DNA from: Streptomyces coffeae
GTDB taxonomy: Bacteria; Actinomycetota; Actinomycetes; Streptomycetales; Streptomycetaceae
Reading direction: 5' to 3'
Length of the DNA: 64,000 nucleotides
NCBI RefSeq assembly: GCF_016741875.1
Contig: NZ_JAERRF010000006.1
Span: forward strand, 248,001 to 312,000
The position numbers were made by a program, and so were the translations under genes. Of this stretch, positions 46,787 through 55,607 are shown piece by piece (within the stretch, counting starts at the first letter, position 1; each line of letters starts with the position of its first letter). Below the pieces are notes generated by a model that had not been told where the DNA came from, ran no database searches, and saw only the letters and a list, made by a program, of their open reading frames with translations.

Positions 46787-47743
46787 TCAGCGGGTGGCGC
46801 CGCGCGCCAGATCGCCCGGGTCGGTGTTGGCGCCGCACAGCACCACGGCGATCCGCTCCCCGGCGCGGGGGGTGTACGCACCGGAGGTGATGGCCGCGAG
46901 CGCGGTGGCCGCGGCGTGCTCCACCGCGAGCCCGCGGTCGTCCCACAGCGCCTGCCGCGCCGAGACGATCGCCTCATCGGGCACCAGCACGGACCGCACC
47001 CCGTCCTTGCGGGCCCAGTCCAGAGCCATCGCCGACGCTTGTCGCGCGCCGAGGGAGTCCGCCGCGACCGAGTCGACCGGGACGTCGACCACCTCTCCGG
47101 CCGCCAGCGCCGCGTTGAGGGCCCGGCAGCGCTCCGGCTCCACCGCGACCACCCCCACCCCGTGCTCCAGCGCGGACACCGCGACCCCGGTGAACAGACC
47201 GCCGCCGCCGACCGACACCACCACGGTGTCCAGCTCCGGCAGCCGCTGGTGGATCTCCTCCATGAGGGTGCCCGCTCCGGCGGCGATCAGCGGATGGTCA
47301 TAGGCATGCGACCGGAGCGCCCCGGTCTCGGCGGCGTACTTCCGCGAGGCGTCCAGCGCGTCCGCGTACTCGGTGCCCACCTGATGGACCTCCGCGCCGA
47401 GCCCGCGCAGCTTCGCCACCTTCACGGCGGGCGCGGTCTCGGGCACGAACACCGCGGCGGGCACGGAGTGGCGCGCGGCCGCCCACGCGCACGCCAGACC
47501 GGCGTTCCCGCCCGAGGCGATCACCACACCCGCCTCCGGCAGGCTGCCCGCCTCGGCATGGCCGCGGAGGAAAGTGAACGCGCCACGGGCCTTGAAGGAG
47601 CCGGTGTGCTGGAGGAACTCCAGCGCCAGCCAGCCCCGGGCCGCGCCGAGAGCGCCCTCCTCCAGCGGGGCGAGGGCGACGGGCCGGACCTGCCCGGCCA
47701 CCCGTCGCCCCGCCGCCCGTATGTCCTGATAGCTCACGGTCAA
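46787..47743 (-). CDS. Threonine/serine dehydratase-like PLP enzyme
   Basis: 318 residues from TTG 47743, chosen because AGGAGG lies eight bases upstream; GTGs at 47752 and 47737 are poorly spaced. A fold-type II PLP enzyme: the internal-aldimine Lys51 (HTGSFKARGA), the phosphate-binding loop SGGNAGLA near 75, and the Gly loop SVGGGGLFTG near 170. It lacks the ACT regulatory domain of biosynthetic IlvA, so it resembles catabolic dehydratases or serine/threonine racemases. It would deaminate Ser/Thr to the 2-oxo acid. Divergent from a TetR gene across a palindrome. Confidence 0.88.
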   Translation of the reverse strand: MTVSYQDIRAAGRRVAGQVRPVALAPLEEGALGAARGWLALEFLQHTGSFKARGAFTFLRGHAEAGSLPEAGVVIASGGNAGLACAWAAARHSVPAAVFVPETAPAVKVAKLRGLGAEVHQVGTEYADALDASRKYAAETGALRSHAYDHPLIAAGAGTLMEEIHQRLPELDTVVVSVGGGGLFTGVAVSALEHGVGVVAVEPERCRALNAALAAGEVVDVPVDSVAADSLGARQASAMALDWARKDGVRSVLVPDEAIVSARQALWDDRGLAVEHAAATALAAITSGAYTPRAGERIAVVLCGANTDPGDLARGATR

Positions 47744-47760
47744 CCGGGACACCTCCTGAC

Positions 47761-47775
47761 TGAAACACTGTTTCA
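47761..47775. promoter_or_regulatory. Perfect palindrome, candidate TetR operator
   Basis: TGAAACA-C-TGTTTCA has perfect 7-bp arms around one base. It lies between the dehydratase start (47743) and the divergent TetR start (47823), where it could control both. Binding by the adjacent TetR is inferred. Confidence 0.65.
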
Positions 47776-47808
47776 ACCAGTGTATCTTCCGCTGTTCCGG
47801 ACCTTCGC

Positions 47809-47814
47809 TACGCT
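47809..47814 (+). promoter_or_regulatory. Candidate -10 element of a leaderless TetR transcript
   Basis: TACGCT is a good actinomycete -10 hexamer, and only eight bases separate it from GTG 47823. Transcription starting at that GTG would give a leaderless mRNA, which fits the absence of a ribosome site. No clear -35 box. Confidence 0.45.
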
Positions 47815-47822
47815 TGTCCCCC

Positions 47823-48476
47823 GTGAGGAGCGCGCGCAGCAGACCCCCGGCGGCCGACCGGCCGACGCTGGACGAGATCACGGACACCGCCCTGGCGGTC
47901 ATCGACGAGGACGGGCCCGAGGCCCTGAGCTTCCGCGCCGTGGCCCAGCGGCTCGGCGTCTCCCACGCCACCGTCTTCCGGCGCTGCGGCGATCTGGACG
48001 GACTGCTGGCCGCCTGTGCGGACCGCCTCGCCACCGAGCTGCCCGAGGTGGCCACGGACACCGACTGGGCCACCGCCACCGAGACCCGGTTCCACGGGCT
48101 CTACGAGGTGCTCACCGCGCATCCGGGGCTGGCGGCGCTGCGCGCGGGCCATGCCTGGTTCGGACCGCGGATGCTCGGCAGGCTCGTCGAACCGCAGCTC
48201 GCCCACAGCCTCGCCGCCGGGATGACACCGCGGGCCGCGATCGAGACCTATCGGCGGATGTATCTGTTCACCCTCGGCGCCGTCGCCTTCGTGGACCACC
48301 GCGACACCAAGCGGGCGACGGCCACCGCCCGCACCGCGCTCGCCGCGCTGGACCCCGAGGACTTCCCCGTGCTGACCGGCCATCTGGACGTGGTCCTCCC
48401 GGCGCTGACCGACCACCGGATCTACACGGACGGCTTGCGCCGGCTGATCGACGCCGCGGTGGCCGAACACCTGTGA
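47823..48476 (+). CDS. TetR-family transcriptional regulator
   Basis: 217 residues from GTG 47823 (a TTG at 47814 is possible). Helix-turn-helix LSFRAVAQRLGVSHATVFRR near residues 40-60, then a helical ligand domain with RMYLFTLGAVAFVDHRDTKR. It has a probable leaderless start and is divergent from the dehydratase-like gene with a palindrome between; regulation of that gene and of itself is likely. The inducer is unknown. Confidence 0.87.
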   Translation: MRSARSRPPAADRPTLDEITDTALAVIDEDGPEALSFRAVAQRLGVSHATVFRRCGDLDGLLAACADRLATELPEVATDTDWATATETRFHGLYEVLTAHPGLAALRAGHAWFGPRMLGRLVEPQLAHSLAAGMTPRAAIETYRRMYLFTLGAVAFVDHRDTKRATATARTALAALDPEDFPVLTGHLDVVLPALTDHRIYTDGLRRLIDAAVAEHL

Positions 48477-48515
48477 CGGCGGACGGCCCCGCGGCGGCGT
48501 GCCGGTGAGTGGCCC

Positions 48516-48617
48516 CGCTCACGTCCGGTGCGGTGTGGTTGCGCCCCGCAGAGGCGCGGGGCTGTGTCGATGTGCGGCTCCGCCGCGTGGGCGCGACCAG
48601 CTACGACGCGGCCGCAG
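48516..48617 (+). repeat. 102-bp dispersed intergenic repeat, copy A
   Basis: This segment matches 63548-63649 in reverse complement over about 102 bp with only around ten differences by eye. It contains the conserved stretch CTGTGTCGATGTGCG and its own hairpin arms (GCGCCCCGC near 48541). It lies between the TetR stop and the polyol dehydrogenase stop. Streptomyces genomes carry many such intergenic repeats; mobility or function is not evident. Confidence 0.8.
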
Positions 48618-48698
48618 TCGCAAGACGGCACGCGGCGCGTCTCGCGGAGCGCTCCGCGCACCCGGACATGGCGCCCGGACAGCGGGGTGATGGTGTGT

Positions 48699-49754
48699 TC
48701 AGCCGGTTCGCGGACGCACCACCGCCTTGAGCGCCGTCGGGTCCTGGGCGCCCACGGTCAGCGCCCGCTCCGCCTCCGCCAGGTCGTAGTGATGGGTGGC
48801 CAGCGGATCGAGCCGCACCTCACCGGAGGCCGCCAGCGCGATCGCGGTCGGCCAGGTGTTGGCGTACCGGAAGGTGCCGGTGACCTCGATCTCGAAGTTC
48901 TGCACATGCGCGAGCGGCAGTGGGACCGAGTCCCCGCCCATACCGACCAGCACCGCACGCCCGGCCCGCCCGACGGTGCGGATGGCCTCGTCGGCCACCG
49001 CCGGTACCCCGGAGCACTCCACCAGCACATCGGGGGTGAAACCGGTGTCGGTGAGCGGGGTGGCGCGCACATCAACGGTGGCGGTGGCGCCCAACTCCCG
49101 GGCCGCGGTGAGCCGATGGGGCTCGACATCGGTGACCACGACCTCGGCGGCGCCGAACGCCCGCGCCGTCTGGGCGGCGATCAGACCGATCGGCCCGGCG
49201 CCGGTGACCAGCACCCGGGAACCGGCGGTGACACGGCCCTTGCGGCATGCCCACACCCCGACCGACAGCGGCTCCAGCAGGGCGGCCGCCTCGGCGCTGA
49301 GAGAGTCCGGCACCGGATGGGCGAAGTCCTCGTCGACGGCCACGTATTCGCACAGGGCGCCGTCCACCGGCGGCGTGGCGTAGAAGGACACCTCGGGGCA
49401 GAGGTTGTAGCGGCCATGGCGGCACTGGGCGCACCGCCCGCACGGTACGCCCGGTTCCAGGGACACCAGTTGTCCCGGTGTGTGGCGCCTCGCCCCGGGG
49501 CCGAGGGCGACCACGGTGCCGCTGGGCTCATGGCCCAGCACCATGGGGGCACGGACGACGAAGTCGCCGATCCTGCCGTGTTCGTAGTAGTGCACATCCG
49601 AACCGCAGATGCCGACCGCTTCGATGCGGACCAGGATCTGGCCGGGGCCGGGGCGGGGCACCGGGCGCCGCTGGATCTCCAGTTGCTTGGGAGCGTGGAG
49701 CACCGCGGCGCGCATGGTGTCGGGGATGTCGGAGGGCAGGGCGTCGGCGCTCAT
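48699..49754 (-). CDS. Zinc-dependent polyol (sorbitol/xylitol-type) dehydrogenase
   Basis: 351 residues from ATG 49754, overlapping the permease stop by four bases. Medium-chain dehydrogenase: catalytic zinc Cys in VGICGSDVHYYEHG, GHEPSGTV with His-Glu, structural-zinc cysteines CGRCAQCRHGRYNLC, and the NAD loop VTGAGPIGLIAAQTA near 180. DVHYYEHGRIG is typical of sorbitol/xylitol dehydrogenases. It would oxidise the imported polyol to a ketose. Last gene of the ABC operon. Confidence 0.92.
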   Translation of the reverse strand: MSADALPSDIPDTMRAAVLHAPKQLEIQRRPVPRPGPGQILVRIEAVGICGSDVHYYEHGRIGDFVVRAPMVLGHEPSGTVVALGPGARRHTPGQLVSLEPGVPCGRCAQCRHGRYNLCPEVSFYATPPVDGALCEYVAVDEDFAHPVPDSLSAEAAALLEPLSVGVWACRKGRVTAGSRVLVTGAGPIGLIAAQTARAFGAAEVVVTDVEPHRLTAARELGATATVDVRATPLTDTGFTPDVLVECSGVPAVADEAIRTVGRAGRAVLVGMGGDSVPLPLAHVQNFEIEVTGTFRYANTWPTAIALAASGEVRLDPLATHHYDLAEAERALTVGAQDPTALKAVVRPRTG

Positions 49755-50614
49755 TCTCCGGTCACGGCTCCCATGGTCAGGCCGGTGACCAGCCACCGGC
49801 GTACGGCAAGGCCGACGAGCATCATCGGGACCACCACGACGGTGCCGATGGCGGTCAGCTGGCCCCAGTCGATACCGGTCTGGGTGACCAGCTGACTCGC
49901 GGCGATGGGCAGGGTCTGGGTGCGCGGTCCGCTGAGGACCAGGGCGAAGGCGTAGTCGTTCCAGGAGAAGACCAGGCACAGCACAAAGGTGGTGACCAGA
50001 CCCGGGCGGGTCAGCGGCAGGACCACATGGCGGAACGCCTGCCACGGGGTGCACCCGGCCACCTGGGCCGACTCCTCCAGCGACGGGGGGAGTTGGGCGA
50101 AGAAGGCGTTCAGCAGCCAGATCGCGAACGGCAGATTGAAGCTGAGGTAGGCCAACACCAGACCTGGCAGGGTGTCGATCAGCCCCAGCACCCGGAAGAT
50201 CAGGAAGATCGGCAGCACTACGGCGGCGATCGGCGCCATCCGGGTGGAGATGATCCAGAACGACAGATGGTGCTTGCCCCGCGCCGTGGTACGGGCCAGA
50301 CCGTATCCGGCCAGCGCGCCGAGCGCGGTGGCCAGCAGGGCGGAACAGCCCGCGGCGATCAGGCTGTTGCGCAGATACGGCCACAGGTTGTTGCCGCCGC
50401 TGAACAGGTTCCGGTAGTTGTCCAGGGTGGGGCCGAACCACACATCGGGGGTGGCCGCGGTGACCTCGGCGGTGGGCTTGAGGGACGACAGCAGCATCCA
50501 GCCCAGCGGGATCAGCGTCCATATCAGCGCGATGGCGACAAGAACACGGACCAGGACGCGTGAGCCACGGCTGCCGCGCTCCAGCGGCCCGGCTCCGGTG
50601 GTGGAGGCGGTCAT
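49751..50614 (-). CDS. ABC transporter permease, MalG-type
   Basis: 287 residues from ATG 50614, overlapping the upstream permease by four bases (ATGA). Six hydrophobic helices; the EAA loop that docks the ATPase is EESAQVAGCTPWQAFRHVVLPL near residue 185. The family is carbohydrate/polyol uptake (CUT1). It forms the membrane channel with the upstream permease. Confidence 0.92.
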   Translation of the reverse strand: MTASTTGAGPLERGSRGSRVLVRVLVAIALIWTLIPLGWMLLSSLKPTAEVTAATPDVWFGPTLDNYRNLFSGGNNLWPYLRNSLIAAGCSALLATALGALAGYGLARTTARGKHHLSFWIISTRMAPIAAVVLPIFLIFRVLGLIDTLPGLVLAYLSFNLPFAIWLLNAFFAQLPPSLEESAQVAGCTPWQAFRHVVLPLTRPGLVTTFVLCLVFSWNDYAFALVLSGPRTQTLPIAASQLVTQTGIDWGQLTAIGTVVVVPMMLVGLAVRRWLVTGLTMGAVTGE

Positions 50615-51537
50615 CGGGCCAGCCCCTTCCGGTCGAGGAGACGGACGAAGTAGCGGGCGACGACGGTGGTGACGGCCAGCATCAGCAGTCCGGTCACCGC
50701 GGCGTAGCCGAAGTCGAAGAAGCGGAAGGCGGTTTCATAGAGCTTGATGGACGCCGTCTTGGTGGCGTCCGCGGGCCCGCCGCCCGTGGTGTTCCAGATG
50801 ATGTCGAAGTAGCGCAGCGCGTCCATCGACCGGATCAGCAGCGCCACCAGCAGCACCGGGGCGATGGCGGGCAGCACGATATGGCGCAGTGTCCGCAGCA
50901 TTCCGGCGCCGTCGAGGGACGCCGCCTCCAGCACGCTGGAGGGCACCGAGGTCAGCCCGGCCAGTGCGATCAGAGTGACCAGCGGTGTCCACTCCCAGAC
51001 GTCCATCAGGGTCACCGAGACAAACGCGGTCGTCTTGTCGCCCATCAGATCGCCGTGGTAGCCGACCTGGCCCAGCATCCACGAGTAGAGCCCGAAGGTG
51101 GAGTCGGTGAGGAAGCGGCCCAGCAGTCCGACGATCACGGGCGCCACGAACATCGGGAGCAGCAGCAGGCTGAGCGCGGCGTTGCGCCCGTGCCGCAGCC
51201 GCCACAGACAGATCGCCAGTACGGTGCCGAGCACCATCTCGCCGCCCACCGTGAGCACGAAGTACCCGGCGGTTCTGACCCAGGCCCACGCCATGTCGGG
51301 GTCGGTGAACAGCCGGGTCCAGTTGTCCGCTCCGGCACCCTCCAGCCGCAGCCCGCCGAGCAGATGCACCCGCGAGAAGCTCATGACCACCACGGCCACG
51401 AACGGCAGCAGGGAGACACCGGCGAGCACCAGCAGTCCGGGGGCCATCATGCGTCCGGGGAAGCCGGGGAGGGACAGCCGGATACGGCGGCCGGAGGAGC
51501 GCTCGGCCCGGTGGAGGCCGGTCGTCAGGGAACCCAT
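50611..51537 (-). CDS. ABC transporter permease, MalF-type
   Basis: 308 residues from ATG 51537, two bases after the binding-protein stop. Six helices after a cytoplasmic N-terminus; the EAA loop is LEAASLDGAGMLRTLRHIVLPA near residue 205. CUT1 family. Co-translated with the second permease. Confidence 0.92.
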   Translation of the reverse strand: MGSLTTGLHRAERSSGRRIRLSLPGFPGRMMAPGLLVLAGVSLLPFVAVVVMSFSRVHLLGGLRLEGAGADNWTRLFTDPDMAWAWVRTAGYFVLTVGGEMVLGTVLAICLWRLRHGRNAALSLLLLPMFVAPVIVGLLGRFLTDSTFGLYSWMLGQVGYHGDLMGDKTTAFVSVTLMDVWEWTPLVTLIALAGLTSVPSSVLEAASLDGAGMLRTLRHIVLPAIAPVLLVALLIRSMDALRYFDIIWNTTGGGPADATKTASIKLYETAFRFFDFGYAAVTGLLMLAVTTVVARYFVRLLDRKGLAR

Positions 51538-51539
51538 GG

Positions 51540-53012
51540 TCAGTTCACCCACCCTCGGGCGACGATACGGTCGATACGGCTGCTGGCGGCCCGCATGGCC
51601 GATTCCGGCGAGGCGTCGCCCGCGAGCATGCCGGACAGCTGGGTGTAGACGGCGGTGTCGCACTCCGCCCACATGGGGATCTTCGGCCGCAGGCCGATGG
51701 TGTCGGACCGCCAGGTCTTCTTGACCGCGGTCGCGGAGAGCATGTTGGCCATCTTCGAGGGCCGGTGCTGGGCCGCGGTGACCCGTGGCATCTCGTAGAC
51801 GGAGGTACGGGTGGGGGTGCCACCGCCGACTTTGCTGGCCAGGTTGGCCACTTGGGTTTTCGGCGCGGTGGCCCAGTTGACGAAGAGCCAGGCCGCCTGG
51901 CGGCGCCGCTCGGGGATCACATCGGACACGGCGATGCCGGTGCCGCCGTACATTCCGGCCGAGCGGGCCGGGCCCTTGGGCAGCCGGGCGTAGCTGACCT
52001 TGCCGGGCATGGCGGCTTCGTTGGACGCCGCGTACTCGTGCCAGTTGGGGCACATGGCGATGCGTCCGGCGCGGAAGGCGGCGCCGAGTCCATCCCAGTC
52101 CCAGGTGCGGGAGCCGGGGTCGGCGATCTTCAGCAGCCGCTGGTAGAACTCGGCGCCCGCGATCGCGGCGTCCGAGTCCAGCCGGCACGGTCCGGGGTCG
52201 AGGGTGCCGATGCGGCCGACCCGGGTCCCGCCGTCGAAGTAGTCACCGCCGTAGGACCAGAGCAGATTGGAGAAGTCGCACATCAGCGCGTCATGCTGCT
52301 TGGCCTGGTGGCCGGTGCCGTAGCGCACCGCGTCGGTCTTGTCGTTGAACCATGTGGCGATGGCGTAGTACTGCTCCCACGTTGTGTCGTCGGAGGGCAT
52401 CGGATCGAACCCGAGGTCGTCCGCCATCCGGTCGCGGTACCGCTTGAAGAGATCGGCGCGGTACTGCCAGACCATCGTCGGGCAGTCGTAGGGCAGCGCG
52501 AGGATCTTGCCGTCGCCGCCGAAGCGGCCCGCCGCGTCCAGGTGGGTGGGGATGAAGTCGTCGAAGCCGCCGGGCAGCCGGGGCAGCCCGGGGTCCTCCG
52601 CGAACTCCCTGAGGTCGGCGAAGGCCGGTGCGTAGGGGGCCAGCACCTGGTACGGGTCCGCGTACACCACGTCGTACTCACCGTTGCCCGAGGCGAGGTC
52701 GAGAGCGACCTTCTGCGCGAGCGCGGACAGCTCGAGCGTGACGATGTTGACGCGGATGCCGGTGAGCTCGGTGAAGGGCTTCAGATCGGCGGCGATCGCG
52801 GCGGTGGGGGCGGTGTTCTCGGAGATGAAGTTCACCGTGGTCCCGGCGTACCGGCGCCAGGGTCCGGCGTCGGCGTGGAAAGCGGCGTCGGACCGGCCGC
52901 CGCAGGCGGCCAGCAGCCCCATGGCCCCTGCCCCGGCGGCGCCGCGCAGCACGGAGCGGCGGCTGGGCGGTGGGGAGGGCCGCGGTGCGGAGGAGGGTGG
53001 GGGAGAACCCAT
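51540..53012 (-). CDS. Extracellular polyol/sugar-binding lipoprotein
   Basis: 490 residues from ATG 53012, nine bases after AAGGGA. A twin-arginine lipoprotein signal is visible (SRRSVLRGAAGAGAMGLLAAC, lipid-modified Cys near residue 36). The mature part is a solute-binding fold (LDLASGNGEYDVVYADPYQ, PALPYDCPTMVW-like block KILALPYDCPTMVWQYR). It captures the polyol outside the cell and feeds the permeases. No ATPase gene is present, so a shared MsiK-type ATPase must serve it, as is known for Streptomyces sugar importers. Confidence 0.9.
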   Translation of the reverse strand: MGSPPPSSAPRPSPPPSRRSVLRGAAGAGAMGLLAACGGRSDAAFHADAGPWRRYAGTTVNFISENTAPTAAIAADLKPFTELTGIRVNIVTLELSALAQKVALDLASGNGEYDVVYADPYQVLAPYAPAFADLREFAEDPGLPRLPGGFDDFIPTHLDAAGRFGGDGKILALPYDCPTMVWQYRADLFKRYRDRMADDLGFDPMPSDDTTWEQYYAIATWFNDKTDAVRYGTGHQAKQHDALMCDFSNLLWSYGGDYFDGGTRVGRIGTLDPGPCRLDSDAAIAGAEFYQRLLKIADPGSRTWDWDGLGAAFRAGRIAMCPNWHEYAASNEAAMPGKVSYARLPKGPARSAGMYGGTGIAVSDVIPERRRQAAWLFVNWATAPKTQVANLASKVGGGTPTRTSVYEMPRVTAAQHRPSKMANMLSATAVKKTWRSDTIGLRPKIPMWAECDTAVYTQLSGMLAGDASPESAMRAASSRIDRIVARGWVN

Positions 53013-53111
53013 GTCGTACGTCCCTTGGAGTGGGCAGACCCGGGAAGAGGGCCGGCGCGAACTCTGACGGACGACATTGTTAGCAGAAGATCGAGCAAGA
53101 GTTAACACATT

Positions 53112-53132
53112 GTGCGAGATATTTTCTCGCAC
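53112..53132. promoter_or_regulatory. Perfect inverted repeat upstream of the ABC operon, candidate operator
   Basis: GTGCGAGA and TCTCGCAC (8 bp each) flank TATTT in an unusually AT-rich patch 100 bp upstream of the binding-protein start. A weaker TGTTAGC ... GTTAACA pair lies at 53078-53107. A LacI-, GntR- or DeoR-type repressor could bind; no such regulator gene lies within this window next to it. Confidence 0.5.
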
Positions 53133-53152
53133 CCTCTCCGGGGTCTGGACGC

Positions 53153-53187
53153 CACCAGGGGCGGGCCATCGCGGCCCGCCCCTGGTG
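53153..53187 (-). terminator. Hairpin terminator after htpG
   Basis: A perfect 15-bp stem (53153-53167 with 53173-53187) with loop ATCGC lies about 30 bases past the htpG stop on the minus strand. It also insulates the ABC operon promoter from htpG. Confidence 0.85.
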
Positions 53188-53215
53188 ATATGCCCGGAAT
53201 GTTTGCTTTCGGGTG

Positions 53216-55171
53216 TTACAGCGTCTTCTCCAGCCGTCCGGCCACCAGCTTGATGAAGCGCGCGGGGTCGGTCAGCTCCCCGCCCTCGGCCAGCAGGGCC
53301 ATTCCGTGGAGCAGCTCCGCGGTCTCGGCCAGCCCGGCGTCGTCCTCGCGCTCGCCGTGGGCCGTGCGCAACCCGATCACCAGCGGATGCGTGGGGTTCA
53401 GCTCCAGGATCCGCTTGACCTCGGGCAGCTCCTGCCCCATCGCCTTGTAGATGTTCTGGAGCTGCGGGGAGGCGTCATGGGTGTCGCCCACGATGCACGC
53501 CGGGGAGGTGGTGAGCCGCGAGGAGAGCCGCACCTCCTTGACGCTGTCGCTCAGCGTCGTGGTCATCCAGGAGAGCAGATCGGCGTAGTCCTGCTTCTGC
53601 CGCTCCCGCTCGGCCTCCGTCTCCTCGTCCTTCTCGCCATCGGTGTCCAGGTCGACCTGGCCCTTGGCGATGGACCGCAGCGGCTTGCCGTCGAACTCCG
53701 GGACCGCGTCCACCCACAGCTCGTCGATGGGGTCGGTGAGGACCAGGACCTCGAACCCCTTCTCCCGGAACGCTTCCATATGGGGCGAACTCTCCACCAT
53801 CGAGCGCGACTCGCCCGTCATGAAGTAGAGGTGCTCCTGCCCCTCCTTCATCCGCTCCACGTACTGGCGCAGGGTGGTCGGCTCCTCCGCGTCCCGGGTG
53901 GTGGCGAACGAACAGAGGTCGAGGATCGCCTCGCGGTTCTCGAAGTCGCCGAGCAGACCCTCCTTGAGGACGGGACCGAATTCCTTCCAGAAGGTGGTGT
54001 AGCGCTCCGGGGCGCCGGACATCGTGTCCTTCACCGTCGACAGCACCTTCTTGACCAGACGCCGGCGCATCAGCTGAATCTGGCGGTCCTGCTGAAGGGC
54101 CTCACGCGACACGTTCAGCGACAGGTCCGCCGCGTCGACCACACCCTTGACGAAGCGCAGATACTCCGGCATGAGCGCTTCGCAGTCGTCCATGATGAAG
54201 ACGCGCTTCACATAGAGCTGAACGCCGCGCTTGTGGTCCCGCATATACAGGTCCTGCGGTGCGCGGGACGGGATGAACAGCAGCGACTGGTATTCGAATG
54301 TGCCCTCCGCCTGCATGCGGATGGTCTCGAGCGGGTTGCTCCAGTCGTGGCTGATGTGCTTGTAGAACTCGTGGTACTCGTCGTCGGTCACCTCGTCCTT
54401 CGAGCGCGCCCACAGCGCCTTCATCGAGTTGACCGTCTCGACCTCCGGGGCGGCCGCCTCCTCGGCGCTGTCGTCACCGGCCTCCTCGCTGTCCGCCGCG
54501 GGCTTCGCCGGTGCCTCGGCCGCCATCCGGATGGGCCAGGTGATGAAGTCCGAGTACCGCTTGACGATTTCCCGGACCTTCCGGGGAGAGGCGTAGTCGT
54601 AGAGCGCGTCCTCGGTGTCCTCCGGCTTCAGCCGCAGGGTGACCGCGGTGCCCTGCGGGGCGTCGTCGGCCGGTGCGATGCTGTAGGTGCCCTCGCCGCT
54701 GGACTCCCAGCGGGTGCCCTGGCTCTCCCCGGCGCGCCTGGTCAGCAAGGTGACCTCGTCGGCCACCATGAAGCTGGAGTAGAAGCCGACACCGAACTGG
54801 CCGATGAGGTCCTGCGAGGCCGCCGCGTCCTTCGATTCCTTCAATTCCTGGAGGAATTTCGCGGTACCGGAGTTGGCGATGGTGCCGATCAGCTGCACCA
54901 CCTCGTCGTGCGACATGCCGATGCCGTTGTCGCGCACGGTCAGGGTGCGCTGCTCCTTGTCGACCTCGATGGCGATGTGGAGATCAGAGGTGTCCGCTTC
55001 CAGGTTTCCGTCGCGGAGCGATTCCAGTCGCAGCTTGTCGAGCGCGTCGGAGGCGTTGGAGACGAGCTCACGGAGAAAGACGTCCTTGTTCGAGTAAATC
55101 GAATGGATCATCAACTGGAGCAGCTGGCGCGCCTCGACCTGAAACTCGAAGGTTTCGATCCCTGTAGTCAC
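53216..55171 (-). CDS. htpG: Chaperone HtpG (bacterial Hsp90)
   Basis: 651 residues from GTG 55171, preceded by GAGGGGA; an in-frame ATG further upstream (55204) lacks a better site. N-terminal GHKL ATPase: [43 protein letters not shown]. The middle domain and a shortened charged linker (about 220-245, Ala/Glu-rich) follow, with the C-terminal dimerisation domain complete to [13 protein letters not shown]-dependent folding of client proteins, often heat- or stress-induced. Monocistronic with its own terminator. Confidence 0.95.
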
Positions 55172-55267
55172 TGATTCCCCTCGTGAAATAAGCGTCGACG
55201 ACATCAAGTGCGGTGCGTCATCACGATCTTATCCAAGGAAGGGGTGGGGAAATGCTGGGATCGAGTG

Positions 55268-55289
55268 GGGGCGGCGGTACCGCCGCCCC
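55268..55289 (-). terminator. Perfect 22-bp palindrome after the small protein gene
   Basis: Arms GGGGCGGCGGT and ACCGCCGCCCC are fully complementary and meet at a GTAC centre. It lies 23 bases beyond the stop of the 51-aa gene on the minus strand and just upstream of htpG, so it probably ends that small transcript. Confidence 0.6.
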
Positions 55290-55311
55290 GCACCCGGGAG
55301 GGGCCTTGGCG

Positions 55312-55467
55312 TCAGTCGCCGGGGCGGAACCGGTTCCAGTCCAGGACTTCCGCGACCTCCCGCTGGATCTCCTCCGCGGCCTCGCGGGTCTGGGTGGGCA
55401 CATCCCCGTGCTCGGCCACCATGCTGTCGTAAATGGGCACGAGGCCGGATGTGTTCGCGGTTGTCAT
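55312..55467 (-). CDS. Small acidic protein, 51 residues, unknown
   Basis: 51 residues from ATG 55467, with AAGAAAG upstream. The sequence (MTTANTSGLVPIYDSMVAEH ...) is acidic, helical in its second half (TREAAEEIQREVAEVLDW) and ends RFRPGD. No domain is recognised. It has its own ribosome site and terminator and lies between htpG and the divergent mu-crystallin-like gene. Codon usage is normal for the window, which supports a real gene; an htpG-linked role is only positional. Confidence 0.6.
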   Translation of the reverse strand: MTTANTSGLVPIYDSMVAEHGDVPTQTREAAEEIQREVAEVLDWNRFRPGD

Positions 55468-55595
55468 GGTTGGTATGTCTTTCTTGATCAGGATCTGACT
55501 CTGCTCGGCTTCCGCTACCCGGCCCGCGCCCACGCATGCGTAGTGATCGCTGTGGCGGGCCTCACGGTGTGCATCGCCACCGCGCGGGCGTCGTT

Positions 55596-55601
55596 TACGC
55601 T
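55596..55601 (+). promoter_or_regulatory. Candidate -10 element of a leaderless transcript
   Basis: TACGCT precedes ATG 55608 by six bases with no ribosome-binding site between, the arrangement of a leaderless actinomycete gene. The same hexamer is found at the 47823 TetR start. Confidence 0.45.
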
Positions 55602-55607
55602 GCCCCC

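Noticed and set aside
48528..49895. Plus-strand frame opposite the polyol dehydrogenase
   Set aside because: Low-complexity shadow; the dehydrogenase on the minus strand carries all zinc and NAD motifs.
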